This document shows, piece after piece, positions 29,699 to 37,064 of a stretch of DNA of 37,064 nucleotides. The notes beneath the pieces are model-generated. The model made no database searches. It was not told the origin of the DNA and worked only from the letters and a program-made list of their open reading frames with translations. Positions within the stretch are counted from its first letter, which is position 1. Each line of letters begins with the position of its first letter. The position numbers and the translations under genes are program-made. The DNA comes from Jiangellaceae bacterium. GTDB taxonomy: Bacteria; Actinomycetota; Actinomycetes; Jiangellales; Jiangellaceae. The stretch covers positions 1-37,064 of the forward strand of contig JACVRX010000003.1 in assembly GCA_014534205.1 (NCBI GenBank). The letters run 5' to 3'.

Positions 29699-31222
29699 TC
29701 AGCCGACCGGTTGGGTTTCGAGGCTGTCGGCGGTGAGCTCCTCGTGCTTGATGTTCAGGCCAACGAGCACGATCACCACGCTCAGCGCGAGCATTGCGGA
29801 GGCGGCCCAGAACGCCAACGTGGACCCGTCGGTCTGGGCCGTTACCCCGATGAGTTCGGGGTCGAACTGGCCGCGCTGGGCCGATGCCGCCAACTCCTGC
29901 GCCTTGTCAATCGCTGCCTGCGTCGCCAAGGTGCCGAGGGTGGCGAGGCCGAGCGCGCCGCCAATCTGCTGCATGGTGTTCAGCACGCCGGCGCCGACCC
30001 CGGAGTCCTCCCGAGCGACCCGGCTCACCGACGTCAGGGTCAACGGGACGAACATGAAACCGAAGCCGATCGAGCTCACGATGATCCACGGCAACAGATC
30101 CGCAGCGTACGTGGCGCCGACGTCCAGTTGTGCGTAGCCCAACGTGCCGATGGTCGCAATGATCGCGCCCGAACCGGCAATCCACCTCGGGTCCATGCGG
30201 GAGGCCAGTGCCGACGCAATCTGCGCCGCCACGACGATCCCAGCACTGAAGGGCAAGAACGCGAGACCTGCTTGCAGCGGCTCGTATCCCAGCACCTGCT
30301 GGACGAACAGGCTGATGAAGTAGAACATCGAGAACATCGACGCGCCGATGATGAGGATGGCCAGGAAACTGACTGCCCTGGTGCGGTCGGCGAGGATCCG
30401 CATCGGCAACAGCGGGTGTTCGATGCGGGACTCGATGACGAGGAACAGCGCCAACAGCGCCACACCGCTGACCAGCAGGCTCATGGTCGTCACCGAGACC
30501 CACTCGTGCTGTGCGGCGTAGGTGAGGCCGTACACGACGCCGACCAAGCCAGCGGTACCGATCAAGGCCCCGAGCAGATCGAAGCGCCCCAGCTGCGGCG
30601 CCGACTCACCCAGGAAGCGGGGCGCGAGCAGTATCAGAATGATTCCGATCGGGATGTTGATGAACAACGTCCACCGCCACGACACCTCGGTGAGCGAACC
30701 ACCCACGATCAGTCCGATTGCGGCGCCCATGCCGGACATGGCCGCATAGACCGCGAACGCGCGGTTGCGCGGGGGACCGGCGGGGAACGTCGTGGTGATC
30801 AGCGACAGGGCTGTCGGTGCGGTGATCGCGCCGCCGATGCCCTGTAGTGCCCGGGCGGCAAGCAACCATCCCTCGCTCTGCGCCAATCCGCCCAACAGTG
30901 ACGCCAGCGTGAACAAGCCGATGCCGACCATGAAGATACGCCGGCGGCCGAGCAGGTCACCGGCCCGGCCACCGAGCAGCAGCAGACCGCCGAAGGCCAC
31001 GACGTACGCGTTGATCACCCACGGTAGGTTGGCCGAGGAGATGCCGAGGTCTTCCTGGATCGACGGCAGGGCGATGTTCACCACCGACGCATCCAGCACG
31101 ATCATCAGCTGGGCTGCACCGATGATGGCGAGCGCGATGCCGAGATGTCGATGACCGTGGCCGCTCTCGACGTCTTCAGTCTCCGGCGCCGTCACTGCGA
31201 CGACTGTGTCGTCGTGGGACAT
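29699..31222 (-). CDS. DHA2-family MFS drug efflux transporter (EmrB/QacA-like)
   Basis: A 507-residue proton-driven exporter with about 14 membrane helices. Family motifs are LDASVVNIALPSI in helix 1 (motif D1 of 14-helix pumps), GGRAGDLLGRRRIF (motif A), ALQGIGGAITAPTALSLI (motif B/C region) and SWRWTLFINIPIGI. It ends in a short polar tail. ATG 31222 is preferred, since GGAAGTGAG lies just before it; a GTG at 31234 overlaps the tetR stop by 4 bases and is the alternative. It is transcribed with the TetR gene directly upstream and is probably repressed by it. The substrate is unknown. Confidence 0.9.
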   Translation of the reverse strand: MSHDDTVVAVTAPETEDVESGHGHRHLGIALAIIGAAQLMIVLDASVVNIALPSIQEDLGISSANLPWVINAYVVAFGGLLLLGGRAGDLLGRRRIFMVGIGLFTLASLLGGLAQSEGWLLAARALQGIGGAITAPTALSLITTTFPAGPPRNRAFAVYAAMSGMGAAIGLIVGGSLTEVSWRWTLFINIPIGIILILLAPRFLGESAPQLGRFDLLGALIGTAGLVGVVYGLTYAAQHEWVSVTTMSLLVSGVALLALFLVIESRIEHPLLPMRILADRTRAVSFLAILIIGASMFSMFYFISLFVQQVLGYEPLQAGLAFLPFSAGIVVAAQIASALASRMDPRWIAGSGAIIATIGTLGYAQLDVGATYAADLLPWIIVSSIGFGFMFVPLTLTSVSRVAREDSGVGAGVLNTMQQIGGALGLATLGTLATQAAIDKAQELAASAQRGQFDPELIGVTAQTDGSTLAFWAASAMLALSVVIVLVGLNIKHEELTADSLETQPVG

Positions 31223-31230
31223 CAAAGGAC

Positions 31231-31857
31231 TCACTTCCGGGTTGGGGACGGGTTCTTGCCGGTTGCCGCAGGGAGCACGACTTCGTCGACGACCCGGGCG
31301 ACGAAGCGGGGGTCGACCGGCTCGTCGAGGACCAGCCGCCGGTACAGCACCATGGCCGGCAGCACGCCAACGAGCAACGAAATATCGACGTCGCCCGATA
31401 TCTCGCCGCGCCGGCGAGCCCGTTCCAAGACCTGCCGGGCCAGCTCCATGCGAGGGCCCAAAAAGCGCTTGTGGATCGCTCTGGTGAGGTCAGGGTCGTG
31501 GTGCATCGCTGAAATCAGACCGCCGAGCACCGACAACGGCACGTCGTCGGTCAGCCCGCCCGCGCGGCACGCGACTGCGAGCAAGTCGCCGCGCAGAGAG
31601 CCCGTGTCGAGGTCCGGCGGCTGGCAGCAGGACTTGGCGCGGTGCACGGCATCGACGACCAGTTCGGCCTTGCCCTTCCAGCGCCGGTAGAGGGTGGCTT
31701 TGCTGGCCCGCGCCTCGGCGGCGACCGCGTCGAGGGTCAGCTTGTCGTAGCCGATCGCGCCGAGCAGCCGCACAGTTGCGTCGAGGATCTCTTCCTCGCG
31801 GGCACCCTCGACACGTGGGCGGGTACCTGTGGCCGCGTGGGACACCTCGAGCGGCAC
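31231..31857 (-). CDS. TetR family transcriptional regulator
   Basis: A 208-residue repressor. The N-terminal helix-turn-helix domain (about 20-67) reads ILDATVRLLGAIGYDKLTLD then AVAAEARASKATLYRRWKGK, the usual TetR form. The rest is the helical ligand-binding and dimerisation domain, with CCQPPD near residue 76 as a possible redox- or metal-sensitive pair. The GTG start at 31857 has AAGGAG 7 bases upstream. It precedes and overlaps or abuts the efflux gene, forming a regulator-pump operon, with a palindromic operator candidate in its own leader. Confidence 0.92.
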   Translation of the reverse strand: MPLEVSHAATGTRPRVEGAREEEILDATVRLLGAIGYDKLTLDAVAAEARASKATLYRRWKGKAELVVDAVHRAKSCCQPPDLDTGSLRGDLLAVACRAGGLTDDVPLSVLGGLISAMHHDPDLTRAIHKRFLGPRMELARQVLERARRRGEISGDVDISLLVGVLPAMVLYRRLVLDEPVDPRFVARVVDEVVLPAATGKNPSPTRK

Positions 31858-31881
31858 AGTGCGACTCCTTGCGAGACCTCG

Positions 31882-31906
31882 ATGAAACGAAACTGTTCCG
31901 TTTCAT
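31882..31906. promoter_or_regulatory. TetR operator candidate
   Basis: A 25-base palindrome centred on T31894 has 12-base arms, ATGAAACGAAAC and GTTCCGTTTCAT, matching at 11 of 12 positions. It lies between the -10 element and the ribosome binding site of the tetR gene, so a bound dimer would block early transcription. GAAACG/CGTTTC half-sites are common in TetR operators. Confidence 0.65.
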
Positions 31907-31914
31907 TTCCGCAC

Positions 31915-31943
31915 ACGTTATCGGGCCGCCGGGTGGTTGTCCA
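31915..31943 (-). promoter_or_regulatory. Sigma-70 type promoter of the tetR-efflux operon
   Basis: On the minus strand TGGACA (31943-31938) is followed by a 17-base spacer and TAACGT (31920-31915). Both spacing and hexamers are good for a housekeeping actinobacterial promoter. The expected transcript start is at about 31908, at the edge of the palindromic operator. Confidence 0.6.
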
Positions 31944-31952
31944 GTTGGGTCT

Positions 31953-32744
31953 TCAGCTCAGTGCGAAGCCCCGTCGCCGCAGGACGTCACGCAGCACTTC
32001 TGCCCGGTCGCTCATCAGCCCGTCCGCGCCCAGGTCCAGGGCACGCTCCATCTCGTCCGCGTTGTTCACGGTCCAGACATGCAAGTGGCGGCCAGTGGCG
32101 TGCGTGGCGGCGATGGTGCGCGGTGTCACCAGCTGCACACCGCCCACCCGGACCGGCACCTGCAGGCAGTCCACTTCGCGCAACAGCCGGGTGACGAGCG
32201 CGGACAGCCGCAGCGCCGACGCGCCCCGGAACCGCGCGACGGTCTGCCGGCCACCGGACGTCACGACGGGAGCGGAGAGCCGCCGCAGCACCGCCCGGCG
32301 GCGGCGGTCGGAGAACGACGCGATGCACACCCGGTCATGTGCGCGGGTGCGGTCGATGGCGCGGGCGCACGCGGAAACGGCCGAGGGGTCCTTGACGTCG
32401 ATATTGAGCCGCAGCTCGGGCCACGCATCGAGGACCTCCTCGAGTGTCGGTATCGGCTCGTACCCTCCGATCCGGGCCCGGCGCAGCTCCGACCACGGCA
32501 GGTCGTGCACTCGCCCCTGGCGGTCGGTAAGCCGGTCCAGCCGCGCGTCGTGGAATGTCACCGCGACACCGTCGGCGCTCGCCCGGACGTCTGTCTCGAC
32601 GTAGCGGAACCCGAGGTCGATTGCCGCAGCGAATGCCCGGAAGGTGTTCTCGAAACCGTCGGGGGAGTAGCCGCGGTGCGCAAACGCGAGCGGCGTCGGA
32701 TGGTCGAGGAATGCCGTCCGGACCGCCGGCGTCGCGCGTGCCAC
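31953..32744 (-). CDS. Glycerophosphodiester phosphodiesterase
   Basis: Hydrolyses glycerophosphodiesters to glycerol-3-phosphate and an alcohol. The 263-residue protein has the GDPD motifs AHRGYSPDGFENT (22-34, with H23, R24 and E32), GFRYVETDVRASADG (45-59, E50 and D52) and VTFHDARLDRLTD (62-74, second catalytic H65), then LNIDVKD. No signal peptide is visible, so it is probably cytoplasmic. GTG 32744 is chosen because it lies about ten residues before FLDHPTPLAFAHRG, a usual beginning in actinomycete homologues, and leaves the hairpin at 32757-32797 between genes. ATG 32801 (19 more residues) is the alternative. Confidence 0.88.
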   Translation of the reverse strand: MARATPAVRTAFLDHPTPLAFAHRGYSPDGFENTFRAFAAAIDLGFRYVETDVRASADGVAVTFHDARLDRLTDRQGRVHDLPWSELRRARIGGYEPIPTLEEVLDAWPELRLNIDVKDPSAVSACARAIDRTRAHDRVCIASFSDRRRRAVLRRLSAPVVTSGGRQTVARFRGASALRLSALVTRLLREVDCLQVPVRVGGVQLVTPRTIAATHATGRHLHVWTVNNADEMERALDLGADGLMSDRAEVLRDVLRRRGFALS

Positions 32745-32756
32745 GACACCATCGTG

Positions 32757-32797
32757 CCCGTTCGGCCGAGTGCGCAAGGCCGGGGTGGCCGAACGGG
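32757..32797. terminator. Hairpin between DinB-like and GDPD genes
   Basis: CCCGTTCGGCC (32757-32767) and GGCCGAACGGG (32787-32797) are perfect 11-base arms with a 19-base loop, starting 5 bases past the stop of the DinB-like gene. There is no T tract. It could be a GC-type terminator or an attenuating stem between the two genes. Confidence 0.45.
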
Positions 32798-32802
32798 ACA
32801 TG

Positions 32803-33351
32803 TCATGGGAACGACGGGTGTTCCGGCGGCGGATCCTCGCCGACGAGACCGTCGATGGACTCCCGAATGAGGTCGGCATGCCCGACGTGCCGAGCGTACT
32901 CCTCGATCAGGTCGACCAGCAGTCGCCGCATGCTCGGTGGTTCCGTCCACCGCGCGGACCGGGCCAGCTGGTCCAGCCCACGGTCCGCCAGAGCCTCTGC
33001 GGCGGCGGAGCGGGACCGCACCACAGCGTCCCGCCAGAGCGTCATGAGCTGCTCAGGGGTGTCTTCAGCGGCCGAGCGCCATTCCCAGTCAGGGTCGGCG
33101 TCCCAGTCCACGGTGTCCCACGGTGGCCCGAGTGGGCGCCCCAGCAGCCGCCGGGTGAAGTAATCGTCCTCGACGAGGGCCAGGTGCTTGAGCAGACCGC
33201 CCAGCGTGATCGCCGAAGGCTTCAGCCGGGCCCGCAGGCCGACCGCGTCCAATCCGCCGCATTTCCACGCAAAGGTCGCGCGCTGGCGCTCTAACGAGCC
33301 CAGCAGTGTGGTGGTCTCGTCACCCGCAAGGGGCGGTTCCGGATGGGTCAT
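32803..33351 (-). CDS. DinB-like (DUF664) family protein
   Basis: A 182-residue helical-bundle protein of the DinB/YfiT-like superfamily, which includes metal-dependent thiol transferases and many unassigned members. The three likely metal histidines are in LLKHLALVEDDYF and in EYARHVGHADLIRE. WDADPDWEW and the ERQRATFAWKCGGLD start also fit DUF664 proteins. ATG 33351 is preferred to a start 12 codons upstream because homology begins at MTHPEPPLAGDE and a TAGGTT hexamer lies 8 bases before it. The function is unknown. It precedes the GDPD gene on the same strand. Confidence 0.85.
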   Translation of the reverse strand: MTHPEPPLAGDETTTLLGSLERQRATFAWKCGGLDAVGLRARLKPSAITLGGLLKHLALVEDDYFTRRLLGRPLGPPWDTVDWDADPDWEWRSAAEDTPEQLMTLWRDAVVRSRSAAAEALADRGLDQLARSARWTEPPSMRRLLVDLIEEYARHVGHADLIRESIDGLVGEDPPPEHPSFP

Positions 33352-33501
33352 GGTCTCCGAACCTACTGACCTGACCGGCCCGGACATCGTTGGACGACGA
33401 CCACCCCACCGGAGTGCGAACGAGACGTGTTGACGTGGGATGAGTGGGGGATACCGAGTGATCCTGCCCTGGCGGTCTCCGTGCCTGGCAGCCGACCGAG
33501 A

Positions 33502-35844
33502 TCAGGCAGGGAGAACCGCGGCCTCGAGCCGCCGGCGGAGGTGCTGCCCCGTCAGCGAGTGCGCTGCTCGGGCGAGCTCCGCCGGCGGCCCCTCGAAGAT
33601 CACCCGCCCGCCGTCGTGGCCGGCGCCCGGTCCCAGGTCGATGACCCAGTCTGCCCGGGCTACGACGTCGAGGTTCTGCTCGATCACGATGACCGTCCGC
33701 CCGTTGTCGATGATCCGGTCGAGCAGGCCGATCAAGTTGTCGACGTCATTCATGTGTAGGCCCGACGTCGGCTCGTCGAGGACGTAGACGTCCGCCTCGC
33801 CGGACATCTCGATCGCCAGCTTCAGGCGCTGCCGTTCGCCGCCCGACAGCGTGTTCAGCATCTGGCCGAGCGTGATGTAACCAAGGCCGACGTCGACGAG
33901 CCGATCGAGCATGACCCGCACCGGTCGCTCGGTGAAGAATGTCTGGGCCTCCTCGACCGACATCGCCAGGACGTCCGAGATGTTCCGGCCGCGGAGGCGA
34001 TACTCGAGGACTTCGTCACTGAAGCGGCGGCCCTCGCAGACCTCGCAGACGCTGGCCACGCCGGCCATGAAGGCGAGGTCGGTGTAGACGACACCGAGTC
34101 CGTTGCAGGCCGGACAGGCGCCTTTCGAATTGGCGCTGAAGAGCGCCGGCTTGACCTTGTTGGCCGCCGCGAATGCCTTTCGGATCGGCTCCATGATCCC
34201 GGTGTACGTGGCCGGGTTCGAACGGCGGGAGCCCCGGATAGCGGTCTGGTCGATGGCGATCACGGACCGGTCGGTCCAGGGCATGCAGCCGTGGATGAGA
34301 GAGCTCTTGCCAGAACCGGCGACCCCGGTGACCGCAACCAGGATGCCCAGCGGCACGTCGACCGAGACGTCCTGCAGGTTGTGCAGCCGGGCGCCGCGGA
34401 TCGCGATCCGCCCGCGAGGCGTCCGGACGGTCTCCTTGAGGTGCTGCTGGACTTCCAGGTGGCGGCCGGTCAGCGTGCCCGACGTCGTGAGACCCTCGAA
34501 CGAGCCCTCGAAGACGATCTCGCCGCCGTGCGTTCCGGCGCCCGGTCCCATGTCGATGACATGGTCGGCGATCCGGATCAGCTCCGGCTCGTGCTCGACA
34601 ACGAGGACGGTGTTGCCCTTGTCACGGAGCCGCCGCAGGAGGCCGTTCATCTGCTGGACGTCATGGGCGTGGAGGCCGACCGTCGGCTCGTCGAAGACGT
34701 ACGTGATCTCGGTCAGGCTCGAGCCGAGATGACGGACCATCCGCGTTCGCTGCGACTCGCCGCCGGACAGCGTCGACGACTCGCGATCGAGGCTGAGGTA
34801 GCCGAGCCCGATCTCGACGAACGTGTCGAGCAGCGCGCCGAGGTGTTCGATCATCGGGCCGGCACCGTGAGCGTCGATCCCGCGAATCCAGGCCGCCAGA
34901 TCGCTGATCTGCATCGCGGCGCAGTCCGCGATGTTCTCGCCGTCGATCCGGGACGAGCGGGCAACGGTGTTGAGCCGCGTGCCCTCGCAGGCGGGGCACG
35001 GCGTCGTCGTCGAGACGCGCCCCACGGCTGCCCGAAGTTGGGGTTGGAGCGAGTCGGGATCCTTGATCAGGTACTGGCGGCGGATCCTGTCGACGAGGCC
35101 GTAGTAGGTCAGGTTGATCATCTCGGTCTTCACCTTCGCCTCGGGGCCGTAGAGGAAGCGCTGCCACTCCGCTTCCGTGTAGTCCCGCAGCTTCTTGTCC
35201 GGATCGAAGAAGCCCGAGTCGACGAAGATCCGGTGGTACCAGCCGCCCACCTGGAAGTTCGGGAAGGTGATGGCACCCTCGTTCAAACTCTTGTCACGAT
35301 CGACCAGCGCGTCGATGTCCACAGTCGACACGCGTCCGAGGCCCTCGCAGTCGGGGCACATCCCGCCGGTGATCGGGTGCTCCTGATACTCCGGCTCCGA
35401 CCGGCCACGCTCCAAGGTCACCTCGCCTCGGACTGATCCTGCCGGCAGGTTGAAACTGAACGCGCTCGATGGCCCGATGTACGGCTTCCCGAGTCGGCTG
35501 AAGATGACCCGGAGCATGTCGTAGGCGTCGGTCGCGGTCCCGACGGTCGAGCGCGCGTTCGCGCCCATCGGCTCCTGGTCGACGATGATCGCGGCGGTCA
35601 GCCCCTCGAGCGACTCGACGTCGGGGCGGGCGAGCGTGGGCATGAATCCCTGGACGAAGGCCGTGTACGTCTCGTTGATGAGTCGCCGCGACTCGGCCGC
35701 GATCGTCTCGAACACAAGCGAGCTCTTGCCGGAGCCCGACACGCCGGTGAAGACGGTGAGCTTTCGCTTGGGGATGTCGACGTCGATGTCGCGGAGGTTG
35801 TTCTCGCGGCCACCCCTGACCTTGATCGCGCCCCAGGCGGGCAT
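33502..35844 (-). CDS. UvrA-like ABC ATPase (short UvrA paralogue)
   Basis: A 780-residue relative of the excinuclease subunit UvrA with two ABC cassettes. Walker A motifs are GVSGSGKSS (34-42) and GVAGSGKSS (507-515); signatures are LSGGESQ (359-365) and LSGGERQ (666-672). Zinc CxxC pairs occur at 163-166, 283-286, 577-580 and 600-603. Usual UvrA is about 950 residues; the first ATPase lacks room for the UvrB-binding insert, so this is a UvrA2/DrrC-type paralogue linked in some actinomycetes to drug tolerance, not the main repair protein. ATG 35844 is chosen where family homology starts. It lies last in a cluster with DUF1801 and VOC genes. Confidence 0.92.
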   Translation of the reverse strand: MPAWGAIKVRGGRENNLRDIDVDIPKRKLTVFTGVSGSGKSSLVFETIAAESRRLINETYTAFVQGFMPTLARPDVESLEGLTAAIIVDQEPMGANARSTVGTATDAYDMLRVIFSRLGKPYIGPSSAFSFNLPAGSVRGEVTLERGRSEPEYQEHPITGGMCPDCEGLGRVSTVDIDALVDRDKSLNEGAITFPNFQVGGWYHRIFVDSGFFDPDKKLRDYTEAEWQRFLYGPEAKVKTEMINLTYYGLVDRIRRQYLIKDPDSLQPQLRAAVGRVSTTTPCPACEGTRLNTVARSSRIDGENIADCAAMQISDLAAWIRGIDAHGAGPMIEHLGALLDTFVEIGLGYLSLDRESSTLSGGESQRTRMVRHLGSSLTEITYVFDEPTVGLHAHDVQQMNGLLRRLRDKGNTVLVVEHEPELIRIADHVIDMGPGAGTHGGEIVFEGSFEGLTTSGTLTGRHLEVQQHLKETVRTPRGRIAIRGARLHNLQDVSVDVPLGILVAVTGVAGSGKSSLIHGCMPWTDRSVIAIDQTAIRGSRRSNPATYTGIMEPIRKAFAAANKVKPALFSANSKGACPACNGLGVVYTDLAFMAGVASVCEVCEGRRFSDEVLEYRLRGRNISDVLAMSVEEAQTFFTERPVRVMLDRLVDVGLGYITLGQMLNTLSGGERQRLKLAIEMSGEADVYVLDEPTSGLHMNDVDNLIGLLDRIIDNGRTVIVIEQNLDVVARADWVIDLGPGAGHDGGRVIFEGPPAELARAAHSLTGQHLRRRLEAAVLPA

Positions 35845-35861
35845 CCGCTCGTTATCAGTCC

Positions 35862-36347
35862 TCAACTCACCGCTTTCTGCACGAGCGCGGCGATCCTTGC
35901 CTCGTCGTCGGCGGTCAACTTCGTCAGCGCGAAGGAGGTCGGCCACATGGTGCCTTCGTCCAGGTGCGCGTCGGCGTTGAAGCCGAACGTCGCGTAACGC
36001 TCCTTGAACTTGTCCGCGGGGGTGAAGAAGCAGATGACCTTGCCGTTCTCGTTTGCATACGCCGGCATGCCGTACCAGGTCTTCGGCGAAAGAGTTGGGG
36101 CGGCCACCTTGACGACGGCGTGGATTCGCTCGGCCATGGCGCGATCCGGTTCCGGCATCTCGGCGATCTTGGCCAGCACGTCGCTCTCGCCGTCCGCCTT
36201 GCCCTTCTTGCCACGGCGCGCCTCGGTCTTCATCTCCTTGGCGCGCTCCTGCATGGCGGCTCGTTCCTCGTCTGTCCAGATCTTGGACGACTTCCCGCCG
36301 GCGGTGCTTTTGGTGGACCTCTGGGCGGACTTCTGCGTGTCCTTCAT
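35862..36347 (-). CDS. DUF1801 (YdhG-like) domain protein
   Basis: A 161-residue protein. The first 50 residues are charged and lysine-rich ([20 protein letters not shown]), followed by the domain with [40 protein letters not shown] and the ending [20 protein letters not shown]. This pattern is typical of the DUF1801 family found beside VOC proteins and sigma factors in actinomycetes; its function is not established. AGGAGG lies 8 bases before ATG 36347, formed partly by the stop of the upstream VOC gene, so the two are cotranscribed. The UvrA paralogue starts 17 bases after its stop. Confidence 0.85.
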   Translation of the reverse strand: MKDTQKSAQRSTKSTAGGKSSKIWTDEERAAMQERAKEMKTEARRGKKGKADGESDVLAKIAEMPEPDRAMAERIHAVVKVAAPTLSPKTWYGMPAYANENGKVICFFTPADKFKERYATFGFNADAHLDEGTMWPTSFALTKLTADDEARIAALVQKAVS

Positions 36348-36359
36348 TGGCAGGTCCTC

Positions 36360-36749
36360 CTACCGGTGCAGCTGGGTGATCTGGATGAGGTTGCCGCAGG
36401 TGTCGTCCAGCTGGGCGATGGTCGAGCCGGTCACCTCAGTTGGCCGCATCGTGAACTCGGCGCCGCGCGCTTTGATGCGCTCGTAGTCGCCATTGACGTC
36501 GTCGGTGAAGAACATGGCCGCGGGCTGGCCCTGCTGAAAGGTGGCTTCCTGGTACGCCTTGGCCGCCGGGTTGTCGTTGAGCGCCAGCTGCAGCTCCGTC
36601 CCGTCCGGGTCCTCAGGTGAGGCCACGGTCAGCCAACGATACCCGCCCTGGCTGACATCGGCCTTCTTGGTGAAGCCCAGCACGTCGGTATAGAAGCGCA
36701 GAGCCTTCTCCTGGTCGTCCACGTACACGCTGGTCAACTTGATCTTCAT
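36360..36749 (-). CDS. VOC family protein (glyoxalase/bleomycin-resistance fold)
   Basis: A 129-residue protein with the paired beta-alpha-beta-beta-beta units of the vicinal oxygen chelate superfamily: LTSVYVDDQEKALRFYTDVL and GFTKKADVSQGG in the first half, and AAMFFTDDVNGDYERIKARG with LDDTCGNLIQITQL in the second. Candidate metal ligands are E52 in GTELQLA and the residues around D118. The metal-ligand set is not complete enough to assign an enzyme activity; binding proteins and dioxygenase-like members look alike. GGAAGAG lies just before the ATG. The broken sigma gene is upstream on the same strand. Confidence 0.88.
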   Translation of the reverse strand: MKIKLTSVYVDDQEKALRFYTDVLGFTKKADVSQGGYRWLTVASPEDPDGTELQLALNDNPAAKAYQEATFQQGQPAAMFFTDDVNGDYERIKARGAEFTMRPTEVTGSTIAQLDDTCGNLIQITQLHR

Positions 36750-36782
36750 AACTCTTCCTGTCCTTGGTCGGTGGCTAGGTAC

Positions 36783-37055
36783 CTACTTCGACAACTCTCC
36801 AGACAAGGCCGGGGCCCCTCTCGTGACAGCTCGTCGAGCCGGGTGGTGACGGTCGAGAGCCACGCCTTCGCGGACTTGATCTCCGTGCCGCTCGGCGACC
36901 TCGCGATGGAACCGCAGGAACGCCTCCTGGACGATGTCCTCGGCCTCGCCGATCGCGCCCACCATCTCGTAGGCGATCGAGAGCAGCAACGGCCGCAGCG
37001 TGGCGTAGACGCCGTCGAGCTCGCCGGGGTCAGCAGGCATTCGGCTGATGTCCAT
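36783..37055 (-). pseudogene. ECF sigma factor remnant, frameshifted
   Basis: The first about 50 residues are sigma-70 region 2 of an ECF factor: VYATLRPLLLSIAYEMVGAI then GEAEDIVQEAFLRFHRE. After about 36895 the frame loses homology, ending in an Arg/Pro-rich tail with a stop at 36783. In the next frame from about 36888 the sequence resumes as GTEIKSAKAWLSTVTTRLDE, the expected continuation in SigJ-like factors, so a one-base frameshift is likely. Even so the restored frame ends at 36746, overlapping the VOC start by ATGA, with no sigma region 4. The gene is therefore both shifted and truncated, unless the sequence has an error. Starts are ATG 37055 or ATG 37040. Confidence 0.75.
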
Positions 37056-37064
37056 CTGTTGACG

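Noticed and set aside
29630-30847. A 405-codon open frame on the plus strand opposite the efflux transporter
   Set aside because: It reads as Arg/Gln/His-rich sequence antisense to a protein with 14 hydrophobic helices and DHA2 motifs.

Overview
The window is GC-rich DNA from an actinomycete (Actinomycetota). The evidence is a Pup ligase gene (pafA) followed by pafB-pafC, the actinobacterial RNA polymerase partner rbpA, a HelY-type helicase, a lat-lrp-pcd type lysine cluster as in mycobacteria, frequent GTG starts and 4-base stop/start overlaps. I cannot place it to genus. Nothing in it looks like a prophage, plasmid, CRISPR array or insertion sequence, and I found no rRNA or tRNA gene.

Layout. 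1-9634 is a core block: pafA (5' end cut by the window), a divergent DUF3866 gene, pafB-pafC, a small membrane protein, tatA, tatC, a diacylglycerol-kinase-like gene and helY. 9746-13716 holds a 5'-3' exonuclease, an M24 aminopeptidase, a class V aminotransferase, an Lrp/AsnC regulator and a small TfoX/YjbR-like protein. 13869-20123 is a minus-strand operon in which every junction is a 4-base overlap: lysine 6-aminotransferase (lat), aminoadipate-semialdehyde dehydrogenase, a single-chain E1 alpha-beta 2-oxoacid dehydrogenase, and a glutaryl-CoA-dehydrogenase-like enzyme. In order these are the steps of lysine degradation to crotonyl-CoA, which predicts that the fused E1 is a 2-oxoadipate dehydrogenase. 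20274-26380 carries an amidohydrolase, a membrane-anchored class III nucleotidyl cyclase, and lnt-ppm1 (lipoprotein N-acylation and polyprenol-phosphate-mannose synthesis). 26389-29339 has rbpA, a UMF1-type transporter, a peptide deformylase and an unknown gene. 29699-37064 is more accessory: a tetR/DHA2-efflux pair, a glycerophosphodiesterase, a DinB-like protein, and a minus-strand cluster of a broken ECF sigma gene, a VOC protein, a DUF1801 protein and a short UvrA paralogue.

Three features cut across genes. (1) An 80-bp palindromic repeat occurs three times between genes (9641, 23942, 29423), with paired changes in the stem. (2) At least seven genes have a TANNNT -10 hexamer ending 6-7 bases before the start codon, which suggests widespread leaderless transcription. 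(3) rbpA has a sigma-R type promoter, GGAAC-N18-GTT.

All functions are read from translated motifs and context. No alignment or database search was run.
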